A DNA stretch of 64,000 bases from Methylocella sp. (lineage in GTDB: Bacteria; Pseudomonadota; Alphaproteobacteria; Rhizobiales; Beijerinckiaceae), in NCBI GenBank assembly GCA_037200525.1, contig JBBCGG010000001.1:1220501-1284500 (forward strand), written 5' to 3'. Below, piece by piece: positions 28,250 through 39,280 of the stretch (its first letter is position 1; every line of letters starts with the position of its first letter). The notes under the pieces were generated by a model. The model was not told the origin of the DNA, did not search any database, and was given only the letters and a program-made list of their open reading frames with translations. The position numbers were made by a program, and so were the translations under genes.

Positions 28250-28711
28250 TCAGGCAGTTGTCCTTGGCGCCGGATCGGCCGGAGGCAACGCTCGCGGCCG
28301 TCGGTCGCCGCCTATCGCGACAAAGGTGAAGATGGCTTCGGTAACTCTGGTTAAAGACTCCTCCTCGCGATGACGTCGCCAGGCTTCGACCTTGATTTTC
28401 ATGGAGCTTCTCCCCTCGTTCGCAAGTTCGGCGTAAAGGCTGACCTCATCGCCGACGAAGACGGGGCTCAGAAAAGTCATTCCCTCCACCATCACCGTGG
28501 CGCAACGACCCCGCGCCCGGCGAGTCGCGACGCTGCCTGCCGCAAGATCCATCTGCGCCATCAGCCAGCCGCCGAAGATGTCGCCTGCAGGATTGGTGTC
28601 CGCCGGCATCGCGATCGTGCGAATCACAGGAATCCCATGCGGCGCAGATTGAACAGCGTCCGCCTGGGGGCGATCGGCGGAATGCTGGTTTAATTCGCCC
28701 ATTGTAGCCAT
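28250..28711 (-). CDS. YciA-like acyl-CoA thioesterase
   Basis: This 153-residue single hotdog-domain protein hydrolyses acyl-CoA esters. The segment RTIAMPADTNPAGDIFGGWLMAQMDLAAGSVA is diagnostic for the YciA/acyl-CoA hydrolase group and includes the Asn/Asp active-site region. VMVEGMTFLSPVFVGDEVSLYAEL and a terminal domain end (TRVTEAIFTFVAI) complete the fold. The Pro/Ala/Arg-rich tail is extra. No operon partner is evident; it reads away from the secreted unknown upstream. Confidence 0.88.
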   Translation of the reverse strand: MATMGELNQHSADRPQADAVQSAPHGIPVIRTIAMPADTNPAGDIFGGWLMAQMDLAAGSVATRRARGRCATVMVEGMTFLSPVFVGDEVSLYAELANEGRSSMKIKVEAWRRHREEESLTRVTEAIFTFVAIGGDRRPRALPPADPAPRTTA

Positions 28712-28845
28712 GCCCCAAACCTCCGCGAACAGCGCTAGTTGCTTTCCTTGTCAAGCTATAGGTTCTCGCAAACAGCGCAACCGCAAGATAAACTCGCCCT
28801 CGTTCACGCTAGCGGGATTTTTTCGCTGTTACAGGCTGCCAGGCA

Positions 28846-29748
28846 TCAAGGCTGCTGCTTTTTTTTCAGCGCCGCCTTTGTGGGCTTGGCGTCGCCGCGA
28901 TCCTTGGCGTTCGCCTCGAATTCAGCCTGAAGGTTCAGCGCACGCCCTTGCGTCAGATGCAGCGCGCAAAATCCGTGGACATCTTCGCCCGAGTAATTGC
29001 GGCACGTCACTTCGCGCTCGGACGAAAATCCGGCCTGCTCGCCCGCAATCCTTTTGATCGCGACTTTGTCCTTGCCCGCGCTCGACAATAAAGCGCGAAA
29101 ATTACTCCGCATGGTCGTCTCCGCGAAACCGCGAGCGCGCTCCATTTGCTTAATCTGCGCGGCGTCGATCGATTTTCCAGAGGGGCCCCAAAGTCCCGTC
29201 GGATCGACCCGACAATCCGCGGCGACGAAATCACAGGTTCGCGGCTCCCGCGCGACCAGGACGGCGCCATCCAAAACCTCGAGCGAAAATCGGCAGGCTT
29301 CGATCTCGACGTCGTAGCGGAGGAGGCCCCTCGGCCTGCCCATCGGTTTGGCGTCGATCGGCGCGCCGGCGACGACATCGATGCGGCATGGTTCTCCGGG
29401 ATGCGCGATTTCCTCGCCGCTCATCGACAAACCAGTAACTTCGAGCGTTTTCTCCGGAGCCCGCTGAAACGTAATGAGTCCTTCGGACCCGTTGCGCGAG
29501 AGGTCTCGGCCGATGACCGTCTCTTCCCCGGGCGGCCGTTGAGTTATGGGTCTCAGCTTCGCCGGGCCGCCGCCGGAATCGGCTCCTGATGAATTTAGCG
29601 GCTTTCCCGCGCTATCCGGCCCTGTCTGTAGAGCGCCCGGCAACAGCATCTGCGCAAACGCCGGCGATGCGGTTAAAACGGAGGCCAGCAGCGCCGGCAA
29701 AATAAGAGGTTTCAAAAGAACTCCCGCTTTGATCATCGCGGAACACAC
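28846..29748 (-). CDS. Secreted protein of unknown function
   Basis: A 300-residue exported protein with a signal peptide (LLKPLILPALLASVLTASPAFA) ending near residue 32. The mature part has a low-complexity Pro/Ser/Gly stretch (residues 35-75) and then a Cys-containing domain: GEPCRIDVVAG, IEACRFSLEVLDGAVLVA, RTCDFVAADCRVDPTGLWGPSG. The spacing suggests disulfide bonds in the periplasm. A Lys/Ala-rich tail follows. No named family is recognised, but the pattern suggests a conserved alphaproteobacterial protein. Its start lies 78 bases from the second 866-bp IS copy. Confidence 0.75.
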   Translation of the reverse strand: MCSAMIKAGVLLKPLILPALLASVLTASPAFAQMLLPGALQTGPDSAGKPLNSSGADSGGGPAKLRPITQRPPGEETVIGRDLSRNGSEGLITFQRAPEKTLEVTGLSMSGEEIAHPGEPCRIDVVAGAPIDAKPMGRPRGLLRYDVEIEACRFSLEVLDGAVLVAREPRTCDFVAADCRVDPTGLWGPSGKSIDAAQIKQMERARGFAETTMRSNFRALLSSAGKDKVAIKRIAGEQAGFSSEREVTCRNYSGEDVHGFCALHLTQGRALNLQAEFEANAKDRGDAKPTKAALKKKQQP

Positions 29749-29826
29749 TAACCTTTGGACCAGGCAAAAGAAATCATGGTAAGCGAAATCTCCAACGGCG
29801 CTTTCGGTCAGGCCCTGCTCAAGCTA

Positions 29827-30692
29827 GGCAGTAGTGACGAATTACCTGAGCATGATAGCAATAGCGGCGAGCAATACGAAGCCTCGGTAGTTTGCGAGGA
29901 GCTTGTCGTATCGGGTTGCGACGCGCCGGAACTGCTTCAGTTTATTGAAGAAACGCTCGACGAGATTGCGCTCCTTGTAGAGCGCCTTGTCGTAGGGGAG
30001 CGGCGCGCGGCGATTGGATTTTGATGGGATCACCGGCTCAGCCTCACGCATAAGAACAGCCTTGCGCAAGTGATTGGCGTCATAACCTTTATCGGCGATG
30101 ATCGCATCGGCCGCAAAGCCTTCGATCAGGGCGTGCGCTTTTGTGATGTCGTTGCGCTGCCCAGGTCCGAGAAGGAGCCGAACGGGGTTGCCGAGTGCGT
30201 CTGTCGCGGCGTGGATTTTGGTGCTCAAACCACCGCGAGAGCGGCCCAGGCCTTGGGCATCCGCCCCCCTTTGGCGATCCTTGCGCCGGCCGCGTGCTGA
30301 TGGGCGCGCACGATTGTTGAGTCGATCATCAGCCATTCGAGATCGGCCTCGGCGGTGAATGCCTCAAGAAATCCGTCCAAGGCGCCGCGCTCGATCCAGC
30401 GATAGTAGCGGCGTTTCACCGCCTGATGGTCGCCGAAGCGTTCGGGCAGATCGCGCCAGCGGCCGCCCGAGCGGGCCATCCATAACAGCGCGTCGACGAA
30501 GCGTCGATTGTCGCAGCGCGGCCCGCGCTGGCCGGCTCTTCCGCCTGGCACAAGATCACAAAGCCGCTCCCATTGATCGTCTCGCAGCGCATCGACATCC
30601 CGAATCATCAAGGCTGATCTCCAAAAATCAGCCTTGAATCATGGAAAGATCCTCGCGAGAATCCCCCAAACGCCGAATTCGTCACCACGGCC
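29827..30692 (-). mobile_element. IS5-family element (IS427-like), copy 2, 866 bp
   Basis: This is an inverted near-identical copy of the element at 15668-16533, with TA on both sides (29825-29826, 30693-30694) in a CTAG target. It is intergenic, between the secreted unknown and dnaK. Its right end lies only 44 bases before the -35 element of the dnaK heat-shock promoter. Confidence 0.93.
29842..30611 (-). CDS. IS427-type transposase, made by -1 frameshifting (copy 2)
   Basis: Organisation and residues match copy 1: first frame 30611-30225, second frame to 29842, DDE triad and slip site conserved. At least one substitution in an antisense reading (R to C) marks a base difference from copy 1, outside the catalytic residues. 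Confidence 0.9.
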
Positions 30693-30736
30693 TAGGGGAA
30701 GGCGCTAAATAGGGGCGCTTTGCAGCCACGGCTCGC

Positions 30737-30764
30737 CTTGCGTCGTCGGATCGTCCTCTTATAT
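30737..30764 (+). promoter_or_regulatory. RpoH heat-shock promoter of dnaK
   Basis: CTTG (30737-30740), a 17-base spacer and CTTATAT (30758-30764) match the alphaproteobacterial RpoH consensus CTTG-N17/18-CYTATNT exactly. It lies about 130 bases before the dnaK ATG, which fits the start of a heat-shock transcript. Confidence 0.75.
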
Positions 30765-30895
30765 ACCGGCCATCTTGCGTTCACGCGCTGCGATGCCAAT
30801 TTGAACATAGTCGGGGACCGGGCGGAAATCCGTCCGCCCATTTGTCGGATCGCTTCGGGATCCGGTGGTCTTGCGGATCGAAAGGAAGATTGATC

Positions 30896-32803
30896 ATGGG
30901 TAAAGTTATCGGAATCGACCTTGGCACCACGAATTCTTGCGTGGCCGTCATGGAGGGGACGACGCCGAAAGTAATCGAGAACGCCGAGGGCGCGCGGACG
31001 ACGCCCTCCATAGTAGCATTCACGGATGATGGGGAGCGTCTCGTTGGGCAGCCGGCCAAGCGCCAGGGCGTCACCAATCCGGAGCGCACTTTTTTCGCCA
31101 TTAAGCGGCTGATCGGCCGCACCTTTGAAGACCCGATGACCAAAAAGGATATGGGTCTTGTTCCCTACAAAATTATTCGCGCCTCGAACGGCGACGCCTG
31201 GGTCGAGGCCGATGGCAAGCAATATTCCCCTTCGCAGATTTCCGCCTTCATTCTGCAAAAGATGAAGGAGACCGCCGAGGCCTATCTCGGTCAGCCGGTG
31301 TCCCAGGCCGTGATTACGGTCCCCGCCTATTTCAACGACGCACAGCGTCAGGCGACCAAGGATGCTGGCAAGATTGCCGGCCTCGAAGTCCTGCGCATCA
31401 TCAATGAGCCGACTGCGGGCGCGCTCGCTTATGGCCTCGACAAGAAGGCTGCGGGGATCATCGCCGTTTATGATCTCGGCGGCGGCACTTTTGACGTGTC
31501 GATCCTGGAGATCGGCGATGGCGTCTTTGAGGTGAAGTCGACCAATGGCGATACTTTCCTCGGCGGCGAAGATTTCGACACCCGTCTCGTCGAGTATCTG
31601 GCAGATGAATTCAAGAAAGAAAACGGCATCGACCTGAAAAAGGACAGGCTCGCTCTGCAGCGGCTCAAGGAAGCCGCCGAAAAAGCCAAGATCGAATTGT
31701 CCTCGGCGACCCAGACCGAAATCAACCTGCCCTATATCACCGCCGACGCTACGGGACCGAAGCATCTGACCCTGAAGCTGACGCGCGCGAAATTCGAGGC
31801 GCTGGTCGATGATCTCATTCAGAAGACAGTGGAGCCGTGCCGCAAGGCGCTGAAGGACGCCGGCCTCACGGCAGGCGAAATCAACGAAGTGGTTCTCGTC
31901 GGCGGCATGACGCGCATGCCGAAAGTGCAAGAGATCGTCAAAAACTTCTTCGGCAAGGAGCCGCACAAGGGCGTCAATCCGGATGAGGTCGTCGCGATCG
32001 GCGCGGCGGTGCAGGCCGGCGTGCTTCAGGGCGACGTGAAGGATGTGTTGCTGCTCGATGTGACCCCACTGTCGCTCGGCATTGAAACGCTCGGTGGCGT
32101 CTTCACCCGTCTGATTGATCGCAATACGACCATTCCGACCAAGAAGAGCCAGGTGTTCTCGACCGCCGAAGACAATCAGACCGCGGTGACCATTCGCGTA
32201 TTCCAAGGCGAACGCGAGATGGCGGCCGACAATAAGTTGCTCGGCCAGTTCGATCTCGTCGGCATTCCGGGCGCTCCGCGCGGCGTGCCGCAGATTGAAG
32301 TCACGTTCGATATTGACGCCAACGGCATCGTCAATGTGACCGCCAAGGACAAGGCGACCAATAAAGAGCAGCAGATCCGGATTCAGGCGTCGGGCGGCCT
32401 TAACGAATCCGACATCGACAAGATGGTCAAGGATGCTGAGCTGCACGCCGCCGAAGACAAGAAACGGCGCGAGCTCGTCGACGTCCGCAACCAGGGCGAG
32501 GCGATGGTCCATACGGCCGAGAAATCCCTGACGGAGTTCTCCGGCAAGGTCTCCGACGCCGACAAGAGCGCGGTTGAGACCGCTGTGGCGGCCTTGAAGG
32601 GCGTTCTGGAAGGCGAAGACGTCGAGGCGATCAAGGCCAAGACCAATGATCTCGTGCAGGCTTCAATGAAGCTGGGCGAGGCCATGTATAAGGCTGGAAG
32701 CTCGGAGCCGGGCGCGGAAGCCGGGCAGGAGGCTCCCAAGGACGACGTCATCGACGCCGACTTCAAGGAAGTCGGACCGGACGACAAGAAAAAATCGGCC
32801 TGA
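30896..32803 (+). CDS. dnaK: Hsp70 chaperone DnaK
   Basis: This 635-residue ATP-driven chaperone works with DnaJ and GrpE on unfolded proteins. The nucleotide domain shows the phosphate-1 loop [13 protein letters not shown] (6-18), [45 protein letters not shown] and [10 protein letters not shown]. The linker [15 protein letters not shown] is intact, followed by the substrate domain and lid. The tail [20 protein letters not shown] is typical of bacterial DnaK. The ATG at 30896 is preceded by AAAGGAAG; an upstream in-frame extension is ignored. dnaJ follows on the same strand after a 311-bp gap with two hairpins. Confidence 0.99.
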   Translation: MGKVIGIDLGTTNSCVAVMEGTTPKVIENAEGARTTPSIVAFTDDGERLVGQPAKRQGVTNPERTFFAIKRLIGRTFEDPMTKKDMGLVPYKIIRASNGDAWVEADGKQYSPSQISAFILQKMKETAEAYLGQPVSQAVITVPAYFNDAQRQATKDAGKIAGLEVLRIINEPTAGALAYGLDKKAAGIIAVYDLGGGTFDVSILEIGDGVFEVKSTNGDTFLGGEDFDTRLVEYLADEFKKENGIDLKKDRLALQRLKEAAEKAKIELSSATQTEINLPYITADATGPKHLTLKLTRAKFEALVDDLIQKTVEPCRKALKDAGLTAGEINEVVLVGGMTRMPKVQEIVKNFFGKEPHKGVNPDEVVAIGAAVQAGVLQGDVKDVLLLDVTPLSLGIETLGGVFTRLIDRNTTIPTKKSQVFSTAEDNQTAVTIRVFQGEREMAADNKLLGQFDLVGIPGAPRGVPQIEVTFDIDANGIVNVTAKDKATNKEQQIRIQASGGLNESDIDKMVKDAELHAAEDKKRRELVDVRNQGEAMVHTAEKSLTEFSGKVSDADKSAVETAVAALKGVLEGEDVEAIKAKTNDLVQASMKLGEAMYKAGSSEPGAEAGQEAPKDDVIDADFKEVGPDDKKKSA

Positions 32804-32813
32804 TTGATATGAG

Positions 32814-32841
32814 CCGGCGGGGACCTCTGGGTCTCCGCCGG
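32814..32841 (+). terminator. Hairpin after dnaK
   Basis: Arms CCGGCGGGGACC and GGTCTCCGCCGG pair with one G-T wobble around a 4-nt loop, 10 bases past the dnaK stop. There is no T-tract, so it may be an attenuator or a 3'-end protector rather than a full terminator. Confidence 0.6.
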
Positions 32842-32967
32842 GCGCGTGAGCATTGAGGCTGAAGACGTCGGAAGACGTTGCGAGCCGAATGTTGGGGCGC
32901 TGCGGACTAACTGGTTTGCTGTTCCTTTTATGTTGCGCAAGCACGGATTTTGCTTGAGCATAGTTTC

Positions 32968-33002
32968 TTTGGCGGCGGATTCGATTTGATCCCGCCGCCA
33001 AA
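32968..33002 (+). terminator. Second hairpin in the dnaK-dnaJ gap
   Basis: An 11-bp perfect stem (TTTGGCGGCGG / CCGCCGCCAAA) with a 13-nt loop lies between dnaK and dnaJ, with A/T-rich flanks. It probably lowers dnaJ transcription relative to dnaK. Confidence 0.6.
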
Positions 33003-33114
33003 ACTTGAATATGCTTTGCGGTAGTTTTCCGCTTCTACATAACGTCAAGAACGATTGGCCAGCCGCGACCAAAGCAAGGCGGCGCCGGCCGTAACGATTG
33101 GAACTCTACGGACG

Positions 33115-34227
33115 ATGGCGAAACGCGACTTCTACGAAATTTTGGGCGTTTCCAGGAGTTGCACGGAAACCGAGATGAAATCCGCCTTCCGCAAGGCGGC
33201 GATGGATTGTCATCCCGATCGCAACCCTGGCAATGCGGGCGCCGAAGTCAAATTTAAGGAATTGAACGAGGCCTACCAGACGCTCTCCGATGCGCAAAAG
33301 CGCGCGAGCTATGATCGTTACGGCCACGCCGCTTTCGAGCAGGGCGGCGGCGGATTTGGCGGCGGCGATGGGTTCGCCGCGTCAATGTCGGATATTTTTG
33401 ACGATCTTTTCGGCGATGTGATGAATCGGCGCGGGGGCGGCCGCAACGGTCCGGCGCGGGGCTCGGACCTCCGCTACAACATGGAAATCGCGCTCGAGGA
33501 AGCATTCCACGGCAAGACTGCGTCGCTGACCTTGCCGACCTCAGTCACCTGCGAAGCATGTTCTGGGTCTGGGGCGAAGTCTGGAGCAAAGCCAAGGGTT
33601 TGCCCGACTTGCGGCGGCCAAGGTCGCGTGCGCGCTCAGCAGGGCTTTTTCGCGATTGAGCGGGCTTGCCCCCAGTGCCATGGACGCGGAGAAATCATCG
33701 ACGATCCGTGCGCGTCCTGCGGCGGATCGGGCCGGGTCACGCGCGAACGCAACCTTTCGGTCAATATTCCGTCGGGCGTCGAGGATGGCACGCGCATCCG
33801 GCTCAGCGGGGAAGGGGAGGCCGGATCGCGAGGCGGTCCGGCGGGCGATCTCTATATTTTTGTTTCGATCAAACCACATCCATTCTTTCAGCGGGATGGG
33901 GCTGACCTGTTCTGCCGCGTTCCGATTTCGATGGTGCAGGCGACCGTCGGCGGCGAAGTCAGCGTCAGCACGCTCGACGGCGGCTCGGCCAAGGTCAAAA
34001 TTCCTGAAGGCACCCAGACAGGCAAGCAGTTCAAGCTGAAGAGCAAAGGCATGCCCGTGCTGCGTTCGCGCGATGTTGGGGATCTTTACATTCAAGCCAC
34101 CGTCGAGACGCCGCAAAATCTTACTAAACGGCAACGCGAGCTTCTGGCGGAATTCGAGGCGGAATCCTCACACAAAACCCATCCGGAAGCTTCGGGATTC
34201 TTCGCCAAGATGAAGGATCTTTTCTAA
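33115..34227 (+). CDS. dnaJ: Hsp40 co-chaperone DnaJ
   Basis: DnaJ stimulates the DnaK ATPase and delivers substrates. This 370-residue type I protein has the J domain with HPD at 33-35, a Gly/Phe-rich stretch ([11 protein letters not shown]), four zinc-binding CxxCxGxG repeats ([32 protein letters not shown]), and the C-terminal substrate domains. The ATG at 33115 gives the conserved start [11 protein letters not shown]; an upstream extension is not coding-like. Spacing from dnaK (311 bp) is longer than in many genomes, and two hairpins lie between them. Confidence 0.99.
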   Translation: MAKRDFYEILGVSRSCTETEMKSAFRKAAMDCHPDRNPGNAGAEVKFKELNEAYQTLSDAQKRASYDRYGHAAFEQGGGGFGGGDGFAASMSDIFDDLFGDVMNRRGGGRNGPARGSDLRYNMEIALEEAFHGKTASLTLPTSVTCEACSGSGAKSGAKPRVCPTCGGQGRVRAQQGFFAIERACPQCHGRGEIIDDPCASCGGSGRVTRERNLSVNIPSGVEDGTRIRLSGEGEAGSRGGPAGDLYIFVSIKPHPFFQRDGADLFCRVPISMVQATVGGEVSVSTLDGGSAKVKIPEGTQTGKQFKLKSKGMPVLRSRDVGDLYIQATVETPQNLTKRQRELLAEFEAESSHKTHPEASGFFAKMKDLF

Positions 34228-34229
34228 AG

Positions 34230-34258
34230 CATGATCACTTCAACTTGAAGTGATCATG
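34230..34258. terminator. Perfect palindrome after dnaJ
   Basis: Two 14-base arms (CATGATCACTTCAA and its complement) meet around one base, starting 3 bases after the dnaJ stop. It may serve as a terminator or repeat-type element; a GCATGATC core recurs after other genes at about 46565 and 47368. Confidence 0.55.
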
Positions 34259-34487
34259 TTCGAGATCTCTTTCCTCCAACACATATTCGTCTCCGAAAAA
34301 TCTGCGCTTTTCCAGCGCCGCCAAGCGCTGGTCGGGAGGGCGTGCGCGGCTTTAACCGCGCGGTTGCTTGACGCCTTCCGCATTGTCGCTATCTTGCGCC
34401 ATCTTTTGTGACCTGTCTCAGAAGCGGTGATCTCTCTTGCAAAACCGACCTTCCCGCGCGGACCAGCGCGACCCGTCAAGGATCGAT

Positions 34488-35285
34488 ATGCCCATTGAAG
34501 AGCGCCTCGCCGACGAGGCGCGGTTTTTTCGGTCTTGGCTCGACAATCCGCTGAGAGCGGGAGCTGTTTCGCCGTCGGGCCGCTCTTTGGCGCGAATGAT
34601 GGCGCGCTATGTCGATCCTCTGAAAACTGGGCCGGTGATTGAGCTCGGGCCGGGGACGGGCGCAATTACTGAGGGGCTTTTGGCGCGCGGCGTCGCCCCA
34701 GGCCGGCTCTTTCTGATCGAATTCGACCCCAATTTCTGCGAACGTTTGCAGCAGCGCTTTCCCGGCGTTCATGTCATCAGGGGCGATGCTTATAATTTCA
34801 AGGCGCTTGTCGCCGATCGGCTGAGCGAGCCTGCGACATCTGTGGTGTCGAGTTTGCCGCTGCTGGTGAAACCAGAAAAGCAACGGCTGGATCTGCTCGC
34901 CGACGCCTTCGATTGCATGGCGCCGGACGGATGTTTCATCCAGTTCACCTATGGTCCCGCCTCCCCCATGCCGCGCGACAAAGCCTTGCCGCCGGCGTTT
35001 GCAGCCGAGCGTTCGCCGTCGGTTTGGCTCAATCTGCCGCCCGCGCGCGTTTGGGTTTATCGACCCGCAACCGAAGAGGATCTGGCCGCGCGGCGAGCAA
35101 AGCCGGCGCAAGATTTCTTTGAGAGGCTTCGAACGGGCGCCGAGAAAATTCATATCGACCTGAAACGTGAGATCGACGGGGCCAAAGCCCGGCTAACGTT
35201 GAAGAAGGGGCAAGACCGGCCGGCGCCGACAACACAGAAGCCGGACTCTGGGAAATCGCGCAACTCCAAATCAACCCCGCTATGA
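34488..35285 (+). CDS. SAM-dependent methyltransferase, phospholipid N-methyltransferase (PmtA)-like
   Basis: This 265-residue class I methyltransferase has the SAM-binding motif VIELGPGTGAITEGLL near residues 46-61 and the acidic motif LIEFDP near 77. The leading FFRSWLDNPLRAGAVSPSGRSLARMMA is typical of the Rhizobium-type phosphatidylethanolamine methyltransferase and rRNA-adenine-dimethylase-like group. It could make methylated PE on the way to phosphatidylcholine, but the substrate is inferred. AAGGA precedes the ATG at 34488. The tail is Lys/Pro-rich. Its stop overlaps the pyrF start. Confidence 0.75.
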   Translation: MPIEERLADEARFFRSWLDNPLRAGAVSPSGRSLARMMARYVDPLKTGPVIELGPGTGAITEGLLARGVAPGRLFLIEFDPNFCERLQQRFPGVHVIRGDAYNFKALVADRLSEPATSVVSSLPLLVKPEKQRLDLLADAFDCMAPDGCFIQFTYGPASPMPRDKALPPAFAAERSPSVWLNLPPARVWVYRPATEEDLAARRAKPAQDFFERLRTGAEKIHIDLKREIDGAKARLTLKKGQDRPAPTTQKPDSGKSRNSKSTPL

Positions 35286-36013
35286 TCGGCGCGGCCGCAG
35301 CTTTGACCGATCAAAAGCGAGCCGCCGCAAGAGATAAGCTCATCGTCGCGCTCGATTTTGCGACGCTGCCGGAAGCAGAAGCAATGGTGCGCGCGCTCGG
35401 CGACAGCGCGTCATTCTACAAGATTGGAATGGAGTTGGCCTACGGCGGCGGCCTGCCATTCGCCAGAGAGCTGATTGAGGACGGCGGCCGGGTTTTTCTT
35501 GACCTCAAGCTGCATGATATTCCGACGACCGTAACCCGAGCCTGCGCCAATGTCGCTCGCATTGGAGCCCAATTTCTCACAATTCATGCCTATCCGCAGA
35601 CGATGACGGCGGCCAAGGAGGGCGCTGCCGGCTCCGCGCTAAAGCTTCTCGGCGTGACCGTCCTGACTTCCTACGACGATCGCGACCTCGCTGAGGCCGG
35701 CTATGCTTTGAGCGTCGGGGCTCTTGTCGCGCGACGGGCGGCGCAGGCGCGCGATATTGGCGTCGATGGGCTGATCCTATCAGCCGAAGAGCTGACGTCC
35801 GTGCGGGCGTCTGTTGGACCGGATATGATCCTCGTGACTCCGGGCATCAGACCAGAGAAGGCGGCCGCCGCCGACCAGAAAAGAACCATGACGCCCCGCG
35901 CCGCGATAAAAGCCGGCGCCGATTACCTCGTCATCGGACGCCCGATCACACAGGCGAACAATCCGCGCGAAGCGGCGGAAGCGATTCTCGCGGATATTGC
36001 CGCCGCTCTTTGA
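35282..36013 (+). CDS. pyrF: Orotidine 5'-phosphate decarboxylase
   Basis: PyrF converts OMP to UMP in the last step of pyrimidine synthesis. The 243-residue barrel has LIVALDF near 20-26, the catalytic DLKLHDIPTTV (D74, K76, D79), and the phosphate-binding TPGIRP and YLVIGRPI segments. The start overlaps the upstream methyltransferase gene by 4 bases (ATGA), implying translational coupling. Confidence 0.98.
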   Translation: MIGAAAALTDQKRAAARDKLIVALDFATLPEAEAMVRALGDSASFYKIGMELAYGGGLPFARELIEDGGRVFLDLKLHDIPTTVTRACANVARIGAQFLTIHAYPQTMTAAKEGAAGSALKLLGVTVLTSYDDRDLAEAGYALSVGALVARRAAQARDIGVDGLILSAEELTSVRASVGPDMILVTPGIRPEKAAAADQKRTMTPRAAIKAGADYLVIGRPITQANNPREAAEAILADIAAAL

Positions 36014-36089
36014 GCGCCGCCCGGCTTCTCCTCGCGGTCTTCGGGGGCTATAGCTGGGCGCCGGAAGTCACGATCATTGGAGATCAGTC

Positions 36090-36902
36090 ATGAGCGATAT
36101 GCGCCTCGTAGTCGCCGGCGCCGCTGGCCGCATGGGCCGCGTCCTCGTTCGGATCATTCATGAAACGCCGGGCGCAACTCTTGCCGGCGCCATCGAGCAG
36201 CCGGATTCAATTGCGATTGGCCAGGATGCGGGGCTTTTGGCGGGCTGCGGCCAGATGGGGGTCGAAATCAGCGGCGACGCCTTGCGGACGATCGTCGGCG
36301 CTGACGGCGTCATCGATTTTACCTCGCCGGCGTCGACCGTCGCGCTGTCTGTCCTGGCGGCTCAGGCTCGCATCGTCCACGTCATTGGCACGACAGGGTT
36401 GCAGCCGGAGCATCTCGCGAGCCTGCAGGCGGCGGCTCGTCACGCCATCATCGTGCGCTCCGGCAATATGAGCCTCGGCGTCAATTTGCTTGCTGTTCTG
36501 GTCGAAAAAGTCGCCCGCACGCTCGGCCCCGAATATGACGTCGAAATTTTGGAAATGCATCATCGCCAAAAGGTCGACGCGCCCTCGGGCACCGCGCTTC
36601 TGCTCGGCGAGGCCGCCGCCAAAGGGCGCGCCGTCGCGCTGGAGGAACATTCGGTTCGTTCGCGCGATGGCTACACCGGCGCTCGGAAAGAGGGCGATAT
36701 CGGGTTTGCGACGTTGCGCGGCGGAACGGTGGTTGGAGATCATAGAGTGATCTTCGCGGGACCCGGCGAGCGCATTGAAATTGCGCATGTCGCGGAAGAT
36801 CGCAGCATTTTCGCGCGGGGGGCCGTAAAAGCCGCGCTCTGGGGCCACAACCGCAAGCCCGGCCTTTATTCGATGATCGACGTGCTCGGAATGGGCGACT
36901 GA
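36090..36902 (+). CDS. dapB: 4-hydroxy-tetrahydrodipicolinate reductase
   Basis: DapB reduces the dihydrodipicolinate precursor with NAD(P)H in lysine and diaminopimelate synthesis. The 270-residue protein has the nucleotide motif [13 protein letters not shown] (8-20), the catalytic [20 protein letters not shown] segment and [16 protein letters not shown] near the C-terminus. GGAGATC precedes the ATG. It lies 76 bases after pyrF and is followed by a terminator-like hairpin. Confidence 0.98.
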   Translation: MSDMRLVVAGAAGRMGRVLVRIIHETPGATLAGAIEQPDSIAIGQDAGLLAGCGQMGVEISGDALRTIVGADGVIDFTSPASTVALSVLAAQARIVHVIGTTGLQPEHLASLQAAARHAIIVRSGNMSLGVNLLAVLVEKVARTLGPEYDVEILEMHHRQKVDAPSGTALLLGEAAAKGRAVALEEHSVRSRDGYTGARKEGDIGFATLRGGTVVGDHRVIFAGPGERIEIAHVAEDRSIFARGAVKAALWGHNRKPGLYSMIDVLGMGD

Positions 36903-36923
36903 TTTATCTCGTAAACGCAAATA

Positions 36924-36956
36924 GGCCGCGCGAGCCCTCTTAAGGCAGGCGCGGCC
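36924..36956 (+). terminator. Hairpin after dapB
   Basis: A perfect 8-bp GC stem (GGCCGCGC / GCGCGGCC) with a 17-nt loop begins 22 bases past the dapB stop. It has no T-tract, but its position fits the end of the pmtA-like/pyrF/dapB transcript. Confidence 0.55.
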
Positions 36957-36986
36957 CCTCCGCGAACCTTCCGGTGGGGGCGAAGG

Positions 36987-37020
36987 AAAGTTCGCGATAA
37001 GAAAAAGTTCGCGATAAGAA
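36987..37020. repeat. 17-bp perfect tandem duplication
   Basis: The unit AAAGTTCGCGATAAGAA occurs twice head to tail (36987-37003 and 37004-37020), just before the end of the small membrane-protein gene. It looks like a replication-slippage duplication. Confidence 0.85.
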
Positions 37021-37030
37021 TATGAGGACG

Positions 37031-37270
37031 TTAGCTTCTGTCGTTGGGCAATGTTTCAGCGAAATGAGGGACCGCGCCCTTTGCGGATGCTGGATGAATC
37101 TGCGGATTGGGCTGATCGAGGTTCGCCACAATGCCAAGCGCAGCAGCCGCTGCGGCCAAAACCAGGACAAGAATGAGCGAGACTTGGAACTGACGTCGCG
37201 CTGACCGCGCGTCGTAACTGCGGACAAAACCAGCGTCGTGCCTGTGGTCAAAGTGATCCGCGATCGACAT
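37031..37270 (-). CDS. Small single-pass membrane protein
   Basis: A 79-residue protein with a charged N-terminus rich in His and Arg (DHFDHRHDAGFVRSYDARSA), one strong membrane helix near residues 26-47 (VSLILVLVLAAAAAALGIV) and a short periplasmic tail. The ATG at 37270 is preceded by GGAG at good distance; a longer frame upstream has no such site. It stands alone and convergent to dapB. No family is recognised, and function is unknown. Confidence 0.65.
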   Translation of the reverse strand: MSIADHFDHRHDAGFVRSYDARSARRQFQVSLILVLVLAAAAAALGIVANLDQPNPQIHPASAKGAVPHFAETLPNDRS

Positions 37271-37414
37271 GCGGCAACTCCGGTCTTGCGCTACGCTCCC
37301 AAACGTCCAGAACGCATGCGTCTTAATTGTTATGCCCGATGGCCCGATTTCCGCCTGTGTGGCGGCGCACGAACTCAATCAACACGACTTTTCTGGCGTC
37401 CAGCCGGTAAATAA

Positions 37415-38785
<1,371 letters not shown>

Positions 38786-38878
38786 CGGCGCTCGCAAGTG
38801 GGGCCAAAAACCATTGTCAGATACGGCCGAGTCTGATTTCGTCGCGGCTCAGTTCACCTCCAAACGTTTGGTGCTTGC

Positions 38879-39280
38879 ATGTTCCGGGATGAGACAGGCG
38901 GCGGCGGACGCAAGCCTTCGCGCAATGTGTTGGGACAGCCTTTGGCGAGCTGCTCCTTTGATCCTCTGACAGGATTTTACCGCGATGGATGTTGCGATAC
39001 CGGCGCCGAGGATGTCGGCAGCCACACTGTGTGCATTGTCGCGACGGAAGAGTTCTTGGCCTTCTCCAAGGCGCGCGGCAATGATTTGTCGACCCCGCTT
39101 CCGGAATATGGGTTCCCCGGCGTCAAAGCCGGCGATCGCTGGTGCCTTTGCGCTCCGCGCTGGCAGGAGGCTTTCGAGGTCGGCAAGATGCCCGGCGTCG
39201 TGCTGCAAGCGACCCACGAAGGCGCCTTGAGGTTCTGCGCGCTCGCTGACCTCAAGCGCTATGCGATGGATCTGTCGTGA
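38879..39280 (+). CDS. DUF2237 family protein
   Basis: A 133-residue protein with the full family signature: RNVLGQPLASCS, TGFYRDGCCDTG, EDVGSHTVC, GNDLSTPLPEYGFPGVK and GDRWCLCAPRW, ending with ATHEGALRFC. The many conserved Cys and acidic residues suggest metal binding, but the family's function is not established. The ATG at 38879 lacks a strong ribosome site. Its end overlaps the convergent LysR gene by 22 bases. Confidence 0.9.
   Translation: MFRDETGGGGRKPSRNVLGQPLASCSFDPLTGFYRDGCCDTGAEDVGSHTVCIVATEEFLAFSKARGNDLSTPLPEYGFPGVKAGDRWCLCAPRWQEAFEVGKMPGVVLQATHEGALRFCALADLKRYAMDLS

Noticed and set aside
30692-32512. 606-residue minus-strand frame opposite dnaK
   Set aside because: It is the codon-bias shadow of dnaK, which is certain; no independent signature.
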